Of a stretch of 64,000 nt of DNA, positions 54,970-64,000 are shown in pieces. The stretch is from Siderastrea siderea. Lineage: Eukaryota > Cnidaria > Anthozoa > Scleractinia > Rhizangiidae. Numbering within the stretch: the stretch's first letter is position 1; each line of letters starts with the position of its first letter. Location: positions 15,760,953 through 15,824,952 of the forward strand of contig OZ034978.1 in the NCBI GenBank assembly GCA_964030785.1. Direction: 5' to 3'. The notes below the pieces were generated by a model. It worked only from the letters and a program-made list of their open reading frames with translations. It ran no database searches and was not told where the DNA came from. Both the position numbers and the translations under genes were made by a program.

Positions 54970-55834
54970 TTTATTTCTCGTGACAGCAGCAGACACAAAC
55001 TGGCAAAAGATGTGTCATCTTGGCAGCCCCGCTAATAAAAGATGTGTCATCTTAAAGGCAGGAATGTTTGCCACCGTCACAAAGAAACAAATAGTCTTCC
55101 GCTAATTGAGTTTCAACCAGGGTTTCAACTCTTTCTTTTTATTCTCTCTTTTTTTTATTTCTCGTGACAGCAGCAAACACAAACTGGCAAAAGATGTGTC
55201 ATCTTGGCAGCCCCGCTAATAAAAGATGTGTCATCTTAAAAGCAGGAATGTTTGCCACAGTCACAAAGAAACAAATAGTCTTCCACTGATTGAGTTTCAA
55301 CTAGGGTTTCAACTCTAATTCCTTTTTTTTTTTGTTTTTGTTTTTGTTTTTTCTCAAACTTCATTGCTATGAGAAATGAGAAGACTATGTATGGCTCAGG
55401 TTGATCACGTATTTTGCTAAAAGCTGCTTTCCGACTAAAGGTCGCTGCTTTGAACTTTTTAAATATTTCTATGTTCATTTTGCCAGTTCGAGACTTAGTT
55501 ATGTAGGCCGCTCTCGTCCTTAACTCTACTTACTGTGGCCAAGTAGGCTGACAAATTGTTTCAAGAAATTATTTGAGCACAAAGGTTTTGTAACCATAGT
55601 TTTCGTTCCTTATTCACGACAGGTCATTATTATCATATGTTTGTTTGTTTGTTGTTGTTGCTGTTGTTGTTGTTGTTGCTTTTTTTGGTTTTTATCAACT
55701 GCTATATATTTCTTGTGACGACAGCAAACACAAACTGGCAAAAGATGTGACATCTTGACAGCCCTGCTAGTGAAAGATGAGTCATGGTTGCTACCGTCAC
55801 AAAGAAACAAATATTCTTCAACTGAGTTTCAACT
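54970..55834. repeat. Three copies of a roughly 160-bp unit
   Basis: Copies at about 54970-55132 and 55155-55317 are almost identical; a diverged, shorter copy is at 55706-55834. All share GACAGCAAACACAAACTGGC (or close), AAAGATGT, TCACAAAGAAACAAATA and GAGTTTCAACT. Sequence before copy 1 (from about 54819) also matches sequence before copy 3 (from about 55548), so a larger block was duplicated first and the inner unit later. Confidence 0.85.
55652..55680. repeat. (GTT)n microsatellite
   Basis: A run of TTG/TTGCTG triplets after a short TTTG repeat, inside the third copy's upstream arm. Confidence 0.8.
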
Positions 55835-55932
55835 CTTCCATATTTTTGCTCAAACATTACTCCTGTAAGAGCTGAGAAGACTCGTAATGTTACTCAGAGG
55901 GGTTAGCCTGTATTAACTAAGTTATGGACTGG

Positions 55933-56305
55933 CCCGGGGGGGGGGGGACTCCCATATGAAAGTGACGGGGATGCTCGTCGTCTCGCTTAGGGTTGTCAAT
56001 TGCAGATTTTGGTCTCGCTTAGGGTTTTTAGGAAGGAAAGCCAATATTTTTGCCCATTCAGGTATCGCTTAGGGTGTGCGTAAAGAAGTATCTATATGAA
56101 AAACCCAAACGACGTCAATCTTTAGCGTCAATCTTTAGCGCATTTAAAATCACTGAAGCTCTTATTTGGTTGTCTGTTTTAGCATGGTCTCGTTAACGCC
56201 TGAACCACGCCCAGATTGGTCTCCTTTAGGGGTTTAATTCTAATTTTCTGACGAGCATCCCCGTCACTTTCATATGGGAGTCCCCCCCCCCCCCCCCCCC
56301 CCGGG
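55933..56305. mobile_element. 373-bp MITE with 8-bp target-site duplication and poly-G/poly-C ends
   Basis: TGGACTGG is repeated exactly at 55925-55932 and 56306-56313. The element starts CCCGGGGGGGG and ends CCCCCCCGGG. The inverted repeats continue with GACTCCCATATGAAAGTGAC and GGGGATGCTCGTC and their complements. TCTCGCTTAGGGTT and close variants repeat inside. An 8-bp duplication fits hAT-type transposition; the terminal G/C runs are unusual. Confidence 0.82.
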
Positions 56306-56313
56306 TGGACTGG

Positions 56314-58716
56314 CCAAATGAACATCGCAAAAACTGAAATTTCAAATATCTTTCCATGAATCAGAGTTAGTAAGTGGCAAAAATACTGACGACTTAATGG
56401 ACAGTCCTTCCAACAAAACAGGTGTCTCTTCCATCTTCTGATTTGTTTATTAGACCGAAAAAGCAAAGCCGATTTTAAACACTACTGATTTCTTCTGATT
56501 CTTTCCCGAGTAGCATCTTACTGCAACCAGACCTTGTAAACAAATTAATGTGGATTAGCTGAAATTAATTTTAATACATAAATTTGGTATCCAGCTTGTC
56601 ATACAATGCTGTTTTGCGTTTGTTCGATCCACACAAATTCCCGCCGAAATTATAGACATTATAGTGCTTTTTTTGAGCACTGATCGAAGCCGATCCAAAA
56701 TACTGGCGAGAAAAACCTGGCATGTAATTCATGTAACTTCGCGTTTGTGATTAGCAATGATTTATAGCTGTAATGAGTCGACGAAAACTTGAATGCAACT
56801 AAGGCATATCTGAGATAAATAACAACGCTGTTAAATTCAGTGAATCAGTTGCAGAGCGAACACGTCGTCTCTCATATACCGGACATGTGGCTTTGTTCAG
56901 TTCTTGTAGCCCTCTAATATTTTTCCATGCCGACAAGACTACTAAGCTAGCAGCTACCATTATAGCAGTAACGATTTTGCACAGCTTACATACAGATTCA
57001 ACTTACCAGAGTCCACTACGCGAGACTTTTGCAAAGGATATCAGGGAAGATTTTTCTAATCTTGTTCACTGTAATCTAGTTTGAATTAATCCCATTGTTT
57101 GATACAAAACGAAAACAAGATGTCGATTCCCAGACTTCAAGGATAACGTCAATCTAATCACATCGCTTTTAGGCTTCGGAAACGAGTACACTGACGGTAT
57201 TGGAAGGAAAATAACCACCGAAATCCGCGTTTAACAACCACTTGTGACATCGCATTGTTTCTCAAGAAAATGAAACCAGAAACTGCAAGAAAACACTTCA
57301 TTGATCCTTTGCGTTACTGGAATCCGGTGACAAATAATGATGTACAAAAGACCTCCTGGTCGCGGCGCTCCTGTTCGAAAGTTTATTCTTGACGAAAGTC
57401 CATCGCGGCGTTTTCTTGTTAAACTCAACAGTCAAATACTAGTGGCATCCAACCAACAGAACAAGCGTTATTATTTTGCTTTTCGCCGCGTTTTTCATTT
57501 TTTTATTGTTCGATTGCTTACACCTTGAGCGGTCTCATCTTGCCGCAGATAAATTTTATAAACGAGGTTTTGGTTCGAATTTCCTATTTGATTGACCAAA
57601 AATGTCTGGTGATGACTTTTGAATGATGCGTTAACACTCCTCTATGGGAAAATCAAGTCACGTTTTATTATGACTTGATGACATGTATAAGTCTGTCCTT
57701 ACGTCTCCGCGGTTCTGGTTTAGATTTGATGCAGTGACATTTCGATCATGAAGCAGCAGATTAAGACGCCTTGCGGTAAGCCTATTAGATACGCTTGAAA
57801 AACCCCTCACAAATTCTTAGAAAAGTTTTCTAAGAATTTGTATGGGACAACAGGAGGTACTTACAGTTCGCGCTTTCTCCGTCCTGTCATGCTTTTCTGT
57901 CAACTTCATGTAGATGCTATCGTTTGATTGCATTAGTCCGGAACGTAACTTACGGTGTTAGTTGTGTTAACTAGAAAGCTGACCAAGTATACGCTCGAAT
58001 ATCTTTGCAACATTATTATTAGCACTCATAATAATAACGATAAACTCTTTGTTAAAAAAGATGACAGTTATGACAGAAAAAGTGTCTATCCTTTGTTCGA
58101 CGTTTGATGCAGCGGTTTGAGGCAACGCAGCAACTATTTATTCACGTAGAGCTATCTCGCTCCCAGTAACCTTTTTGTGGTCACTCATGATCACAGGACT
58201 CTTTCTGGCGGACTTCATATAACAAACCTATAGTAATCCATATGAGAGGGCAAACGTAACTTGGTTAGGCAAGAATTCAAGCAAGAAAAATGCAGAAAGA
58301 GAAACTACAGCAACTAAGATATGGATCTCATGAGCAGAGTGTTCGGACACAGTCAGTTGGCACTACACACTGTTAACGTGAAGAATGTTTACCTCAATTT
58401 CGCTTTGAGGAATATTCACCAATATTCATTTATCTTTTGGCGTTCATTTGAAGAACTCCCTTCCCCAGGGTCATGTCCGTAATCAAAGCGACGTCGAAAG
58501 ACAACCAGCTAGGCCTAAGTAAATTTTATTCACATAAATTTTAGGAAAAGTCACAAAGTTTGGTGTCTTTTGGTTGCATATTGAAAAAGTTATAAACGTT
58601 CAAAGTCAGTGCCGAGCCCTCCCAGCCTGAATACGATTAAATGAATTAATCATATATTATGAAGAAGACAACATCGACCTTGACAGACTATTTAAATAAA
58701 CCGTATCTGCTATTAT
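56314..58716. other. Intergenic stretch without recognisable genes
   Basis: No gene recognised. It includes the perfect 33-bp palindrome at 57809-57841 and a segment near 57905-58090 that has a diverged partner at 60780-60965 (shared CGAATATCTTTxCAACA-type and AGCACTCATAATAA strings). Confidence 0.45.
57809..57841. repeat. Perfect 33-bp palindrome
   Basis: ACAAATTCTTAGAAAA and TTTTCTAAGAATTTGT pair exactly around one base (G57825). Confidence 0.85.
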
Positions 58717-59157
58717 TAATCTGTTCCCTCGTATTGTACCTACACTATATTTACAAATAAAAAGGAGATTTCTCAACGCAAGTCAATGGCCAGGTTAAGG
58801 TCATTTAGGTCATTGTGTGTGGCAGCCAGTGTCCACAACTCAAGGTAAAATTCAGAAAAACTCAATGCCTACTTCATGGATAATAGGTAACAAAAATCAT
58901 GGATCACGGTTTTAGATCAAGTTCTATGGAAAGTATCATTTATATGAATGACAGTTAACTATTATTAACATTCAGGGGAAAATACAGTTTTCAACTGTCA
59001 AACGATGACTTTTCAAAATGAACCAAAATGACTACAAAATTGAAAAATGACCAAACTAACTATAAAACTCGCATAAACTGGACTCTGAAATTTGAATGGA
59101 ACAATGCAACAGACATTAGAAACAGTTTCACCTCACCTTCTGCTTGCTGCGCATGCA

Positions 59158-60063
59158 CTACATCGCATGGAGCTCAATAGCCTGGGCACGAGGTAACTCA
59201 ACAGTCTTTTTACAGGTAAGCTGTTTTACTGCTTTCCTAAATTCTTGCATTCTTATGGCATATATCAGTGGGTTGACTACAGAATTGGCGAAATATAGCA
59301 CAATTACTGTAAAGCCAATGCCAACTTTTGTATCACGGGACAGTTCTCCAATTTGCACGTCGCGAGGAATGGAAAGCCGAACGGCTTGGGGCAGAATCGT
59401 CAGTATCGAAAGAACAGTAACTATGAGCAGGGTTAAAGACAGTTTCCTGTCCGACACAACTGAACCGGAATGGTAAGGAAGGGGGTTACTTTTCATACTG
59501 TAATTAATAATAGCGTATGAGATTGTGAGTATCAGAAAGGTCAAGAAAAAGTGTGATGATGCCAAAGCGTACAAAATTGCGCCTGGCGCACACAGATTAA
59601 GAAGGGCCATCACAGACGACAAAAGCAAGGCTATCAACCAACTGCTAATTATCATTTTAAAGTAAAACCACTTCTCAATTAAACAGTGCCTAAAGGGATA
59701 AAGTGTTGCGTGTAACCGCTCTAAAGAAATTAAAGAAAGATTAGCTTGAGAAGCTAGTGGAAATATGAGGGAAAAAGTTAAAATGACAAATTCTCGCCAG
59801 CGGAAACAATATCCGGGTTCGATCTTATCCAGGTACAGTGTGTATGTTTCCAAAGGTCCCGTCACTGCTCCCACCAGTAAGTCAGCCACAGTCAGGTTTA
59901 TTATCAGGTACGTAGTGCGCTTGCGCAGGTGGTGCTTTCTTGCGAAGGCGAAGATAGTGAAGGCGTTGATGATAACTATCATAATGAATTCAGGGATAAG
60001 CACTCCTAACCAAATTTTTCTCTCTTGTGGTGACAACACTTCATTAGTTTCATTAGTCATCAT
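59158..60063 (-). CDS. Intronless rhodopsin-family GPCR (orphan, amine/adenosine-receptor-like)
   Basis: This 301-residue receptor has seven clear helices and complete family landmarks: N33 in TM1; LTVADLL with D61 in TM2; C86 before TM3 and C158 in the second outer loop, which can form the usual disulfide; SLERLHATLYP (115-117 ERL in place of DRY); W142 in TM4; SILTILPQ with P225 in TM6; NPLIY (264-268) in TM7; then the amphipathic helix MQEFRKAVKQL. N4 is a possible glycosylation site. It would signal through G proteins at the cell membrane; the ligand is unknown. Two ATGs open the frame (60063 and 60060), and either could be used. A decayed paralogue with a matching 3' flank lies at 45753-46593, so the locus was duplicated. 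Inward of the stop the 3' flank is noncoding. Confidence 0.88.
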   Translation of the reverse strand: MMTNETNEVLSPQERKIWLGVLIPEFIMIVIINAFTIFAFARKHHLRKRTTYLIINLTVADLLVGAVTGPLETYTLYLDKIEPGYCFRWREFVILTFSLIFPLASQANLSLISLERLHATLYPFRHCLIEKWFYFKMIISSWLIALLLSSVMALLNLCAPGAILYALASSHFFLTFLILTISYAIINYSMKSNPLPYHSGSVVSDRKLSLTLLIVTVLSILTILPQAVRLSIPRDVQIGELSRDTKVGIGFTVIVLYFANSVVNPLIYAIRMQEFRKAVKQLTCKKTVELPRAQAIELHAM

Positions 60064-60235
60064 TTCATTAGTTATTTTTGACCTTCTTTTTGGTAGAATC
60101 TTCTACTTTATTTCACCCAGAGCAAGCTAAGTCGAAGCTGGGATTAACTGAAACATTAAAAGGAGATGAATAATTAATTCACAGTAATTTGTAATTTTTT
60201 TTTGGTAATTTGTAATTTGTTTACCCACGAAACAC

Positions 60236-61205
60236 TTAGGAGCTCTGAAGCTCGTTTAAACGTGTTCGAGCGCTACAGATCTAATTGGAATTTGGAGATG
60301 TTGGTTTTTGAGGAGAGGGGAAAACCGGAGTACCCGGAGAAAAACCTCTCGGAGCAGCAGTTCATATAAGGACATCTGAGATATAATAACGTTCTAATTT
60401 GTATTCATCTTTGTTAGGTGATATATATTGAAGGTTTTTTAACGTCCAGATTATTCAGTCTTTAGGCTGAATATTGCATATTTTATTTACCTCTTTTCTT
60501 CTACACGCTATAACCACCAACATTTTCGCTGAAACTTGTTTCGGAAACTGGCGTCGAACATGTTTGTTCCAATCATAAGGATACATTCAATTTGTATCAA
60601 ATAGCCCCATCTGTTTACCTGAGCCACCTGATGTCTTTGATGGCGAATACCAAGAAAACGGCGAAAGTACTCCCTAAATATGCCTTTTAACCTGAAAAAT
60701 GCACTTTTCTCTTAATTGCAACTATATATAGATGGCCAGTTCGATATCATCGGTTCGATATCATCTGTTCGACAGATAAATGCTGTCATTCGATTGCATC
60801 AGTGGGACAGATAAAAGTTTACCTAAGCTGTTAGTTGTTTTAATTGGAAATTAAGGTGGCTAATTATTCACTAGAATATCTTTCCAACAAGCACTCATAA
60901 TAACAAATCAACTGTTCGCCGATCTATTCTAAAAGATGACCGTTGTGACCGATAAAGTGTCTGGCATTTGAGGCAAACATTTAGGAGCTCTGAAGCTCGT
61001 TTAAACGTGTTCGAGCGCTCCAGATCTAATTGGAATTTGGAGATGTTGGTTTTTGAGGAGAGGGGAAAACCGGAGTACCCGGAGAAAAACCTCTCGGAGC
61101 AGCAGTTCATATAAGGACATCTGAGATATAATAACGTTCTAATTTGTATTCATCTTTGTTAGGTGATATATATTGAAGGCTTTTTTAACTTCCAGTTTAT
61201 TCAGT
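60236..61205. repeat. Near-identical 225-bp direct repeat, copies 745 bp apart
   Basis: 60236-60459 and 60981-61205 differ at only a few positions (for example CTACAG/CTCCAG and GGTTTTTT/GGCTTTTTT). The unit contains CCGGAGTACCCGGAGAAAAA between GAGAGG and CCTCTC, a familiar coral repeat string. The second copy ends just before the Penelope-like element. The high identity implies recent duplication. Confidence 0.9.
60485..60700. repeat. Segmental duplication partner of 52385-52880
   Basis: This is the shorter copy, with GAACATGTTTGTTCC, TCAATTTGTATCAAAT, GATGGCGAATAC and ACTCCCTAAATAT in the same order as at 52385-52880. Confidence 0.65.
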
Positions 61206-61272
61206 TTGGTTTTTCCTATATTGAATGTCTGAGATAAGACAGCAGACTGGGCACTTGCTACGAATTTTCACT

Positions 61273-64000
61273 ATGAAAACCGACGAAAACATTGTCATAC
61301 TCCCCGCTGACAAAGGACGAGTGACTGTTGTTATGGACAAGACAGACTATTACGACAAAATGGACCCACTTGTTATAACCTGCGATCAGGCCGAATTTTA
61401 GCATCGCTCTCATATTCTCTTACGTTGGTCGCTCGCTAAAATAGGGCCTGATACAATCTCTCACAGAAGTTCGTGTCGGCGGCCAAATTTTGGCCGCGGG
61501 AATCTCCCAATCTGATTGGGAGACAATAGAGCTGTCAACGGAAGTAAATTGTCTACGAGTCTCGCTCACAATTTCGATCCGACCGCCATCGCCAAGGAAC
61601 AACCAAGGAACAAGTCTGCCGAAGTAAAAGGTGTTGCTCTAATAAATTCTCGTCGTTCTAGCAGAATTGTCACCATTTCTTTCTCTCCTGAGAATGGCGT
61701 TCGGTTTGACGCAAGCTGTCTCTTAACTGGAGCAGAGATGTATAGCAACAGTGAAGTATGTATTCCGTTTTATCGCATCGTGTCTCGGAATTTTCATTTG
61801 ATGGCTTTCAGCTAGTATTGATAACATGAACAGAGTAGTGGTTGTTTCCGCGTTTTACGAAACAAAACGAACAGCAGACGAACAAGTATCTTTCGCCAAG
61901 AATGATCAACAAGTCAACTGATAATTCGGTAAACTTAACGGTAAACTGATGTTTGGCGAGAGCCGCAATCAAGTCGCAATGACGATTTCAGTTTATATTC
62001 ATTCATTGTTTAACACTTATGTCGTTTTATTGATCTCTGACATTGACATCAAAGGATTTGACTAGTTTTATAATAAATGTTCTTTGATTTAAAATTCGCT
62101 GCTGTTTAGAGAGAAAATTCGCTGCTAATCTCAAATATTTATCACTTGTGGAACTAAATTAAATTACAAAATACTCCTTTGTTCATAAACGGTTTTATTT
62201 ATATCTTTACTAAAGAATGAAACTGAAGGTACTTCTCTTAATTGCCCAAGGCTTTTTACGCAGAAAATCGGTGAGTAATGCGAAGAGAATATTTCCGGAT
62301 ACCACCTGAAGTGGGAAAGGATTCAAGCATGCAGCATATTTTGGTACATGGCAACCTCGTCGTGTTTTGAATTTTCATTCAGTTTCAGCTCAGACAGAGC
62401 AACCATGTACAATACCAGAACCTTCAAGTTAGCAATCGTGTAAATTTGAGTGCTTGTTCCTAGAAGATATCTCGTAGCCTATGATTTTCTTATTTTGCCG
62501 ACATTTGCGTGACTTTGTACGAATTGCCGTTATGGGAAATTTGCATACCGAGGATCGTGCAAGCAGAAGAAATTTTGATTGGCTGTTTAGTTGAATGTCA
62601 ATCAATCAAAAAAGTGGGCGGCAGACGTTCCGTAGAAGAATTGTATCAGGCCCTATTTTTCGTTTCGCCCGTCCCGCCTGAATGTTTCACCGAGCGAAAC
62701 GAAAATAGAGCCTGATCGCAGGTTACACTTGTTAACGACAAACAGACCTACCAAGTACTTAAACGAGACCCGACGCCAGCACTTCAACGCAAACTTAACA
62801 GCAAACTACTTGACCTCAAGAAAACTGACGCTATTGACATTCAACGCTACAACAGACTGAGGTGCCGTGTACCACAACCACCGAAACTTTACGGACTACC
62901 GAAACTGCACAAACCTAACATACCCATGCGACCCATAGTCTCATTCTGTGGGTCCCCGACTTACCAACTGTCCAAATACTTGACTACCGTACTGAAACCT
63001 TTGACCGACGAATCACGACACAAACTACAGTCGACTGAGAACTTTATTGACGCAATCAAGACAGTACAAGTACCTGACGACTACAAACTAGTGTCTTTTG
63101 ATGTGAAATCACTGTTCACCAGTGTTCCACTTCAACTGGCTCTAGACTGCACTGAGACCGCCATCAACAACTCTACTATTGAACTACCGCTACCTACAGA
63201 CGACTTAATGGACTTACTGAACCTTTGTCTTACTTCTACGTATTTTCAGTACAACGGCAAGCACTATAAACAGTTGCACGGAACAGCTATGGGCTCACCA
63301 GTTTCCGTTCAGCGTTGCAGAAATCGTTATGCAAAACATCGAGGAACGAGCCCTCGCAACTTGCAAACGAACACTACCACTCTGCCTACGTTACGTTGAC
63401 GATACCTTTACAGCCGTACACAAGGACGAAATCGACGATTTTCACTAACACCTCAACGGACAAAACGCCGACATACAGTTTACTAAGGAGATCGAGGAAA
63501 ATGGTAAAATACCTTTTCTAGACTGCTTAGTTACCCGCGACAATAACGAATTACGGACGACAATTTACAGAAAACCGACACATACCGACAGACTACTCGA
63601 CCAATCATCTTACAACCCAACTTCTCACAAAGCTACGACTATACGGACCCTGACAAGACGCGCGCAACTAGTTTGTGACTCACCTGACAGCTTAACGAAC
63701 GAAAACAAGTACTTAGACAACGTTTTCAACAAGAACAATTACAACCGGGACTTCATTAGACACAACACTTACAGAAACTCCGAACCAAACGCTACGAACA
63801 CTAACGCGACACCTGTCAGTACTGCAACCATACCTTACATCAAAGGGACCTTCTGAAACTATCGCACGAATCCTACAACCCTACAACATCCGCGTTGCTC
63901 ACAAACCTATCACTACTTTACGACAGCTACTGACGAACGTTAAAGACAAAGACGAACCGAGCGACAGACGGGGAGCAGTTTACAAAATCAAATGCTGCGA
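61273..64000 (+). pseudogene. Penelope-like retroelement ORF, interrupted and decayed (3' partial)
   Basis: The frame begins with the N-terminal PLE segment IVILPADKGRVTVVMDK, is split at 61376 by another transposon, and resumes at 62735 in the same frame with KLYGLPKLHKP and PMRPIVSF. Reverse-transcriptase motif A reads SFDVKSLFTSVP (about 63092-63127), motif B MGSPVS (63289-63306) and motif C YVDDT (about 63391-63405). A frameshift near 63307-63316, a stop (TAA 63446-63448) and another frameshift near 63851 break it. The final visible codons, VYKIKCC, match the entry to a GIY-YIG endonuclease domain, which lies beyond the window. PLEs copy an RNA template at chromosomal nicks or telomeres. 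The 5' end looks truncated right after the direct repeat. Confidence 0.85.
61376..62725. mobile_element. 1350-bp Mutator-like element inserted in the Penelope ORF (9-bp TSD)
   Basis: CACTTGTTA is repeated exactly at 61367-61375 and 62726-62734. The element begins TAACCTGCGATCAGGC and ends with the complement GCCTGATCGCAGGTTA. Removing it with one target copy restores the Penelope frame, which fixes the boundaries. Each end also folds on itself: GATCAGGCC...AGGGCCTGAT on the left (61385-61449) and TCAGGCCCTATTTTTCGTTT...AAACGAAAATAGAGCCTGA on the right. A 9-bp duplication suggests a Mutator-like transposase. Internal frames (longest 99 codons, 61516-61815) have no recognised domain, so it is probably non-autonomous. 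Confidence 0.85.

Noticed and set aside
57567..57583. tRNA B-box-like GGTTCGAATTTCC
   Set aside because: No A box at the right distance and no cloverleaf can be drawn.

Overview
The window is animal genomic DNA, most likely from an anthozoan cnidarian and plausibly a stony coral. Supporting signs are AT-rich intergenic DNA with many short foldback transposons, intronless rhodopsin-type GPCR genes, one gene with clear GT-AG introns, a tRNA-derived SINE, a Penelope-like element, a Crypton-type recombinase and a Polinton (Maverick). The organism is inferred from this style; no diagnostic housekeeping gene is present.

Positions 1 to about 6260 are the right part of a Polinton on the + strand. 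It holds the C-terminus of an integrase with a chromodomain, a BRO-N/VRR-NUC-like protein whose C-terminal zinc finger is cut off by one in-frame stop, an AT-hook zinc-finger protein, and an intact 1262-residue protein-primed DNA polymerase B. A recurring AT-rich box lies before each gene, and a hairpin terminator lies between two genes. The 3' noncoding end carries a duplicated palindrome, a 13-bp tandem array and a 70-bp hairpin. Capsid, ATPase and protease genes are not in view.

From 6.3 to 23.9 kb I see no gene. This stretch holds microsatellites, diverged duplications, a Harbinger-like MITE with TAA target-site duplications (13853-14187) and a nearly perfect 185-bp foldback (18160-18344). 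An intronless GPCR lies at 24006-25109, with a perfect 34-bp palindrome just before its start codon. From 26.5 to 29.8 kb there is a pogo-like MITE, a SINE piece, another foldback and a 2.3-kb inverted-repeat element. That element contains a Crypton tyrosine-recombinase gene broken by three one-base frameshifts.

The most interesting gene is on the minus strand, 39229 to 30449. Seven exons join in frame to 514 codons: signal peptide, ligand-binding lobe S1, TM1, a pore loop with the potassium-channel signature TVGYGD, TM2, lobe S2, TM3 and a C-terminal coiled coil. This is a glutamate-receptor-like channel with a K+ selectivity filter. It resembles bacterial GluR0 and the rotifer AvGluR1, and it lacks the usual amino-acid-binding arginine in S1.

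From 40 to 61 kb the DNA is repeat-rich. It holds MITEs with readable target-site duplications (8 bp at 55933-56305, 9 bp at 53990-54158), a LINE remnant and several local duplications. An intact GPCR (59158-60063, minus) and a decayed paralogue (45753-46593, minus) lie in duplicated blocks. The window ends in a decaying Penelope-like element (61273-64000, +) split by a 1350-bp Mutator-like element with a 9-bp target-site duplication.
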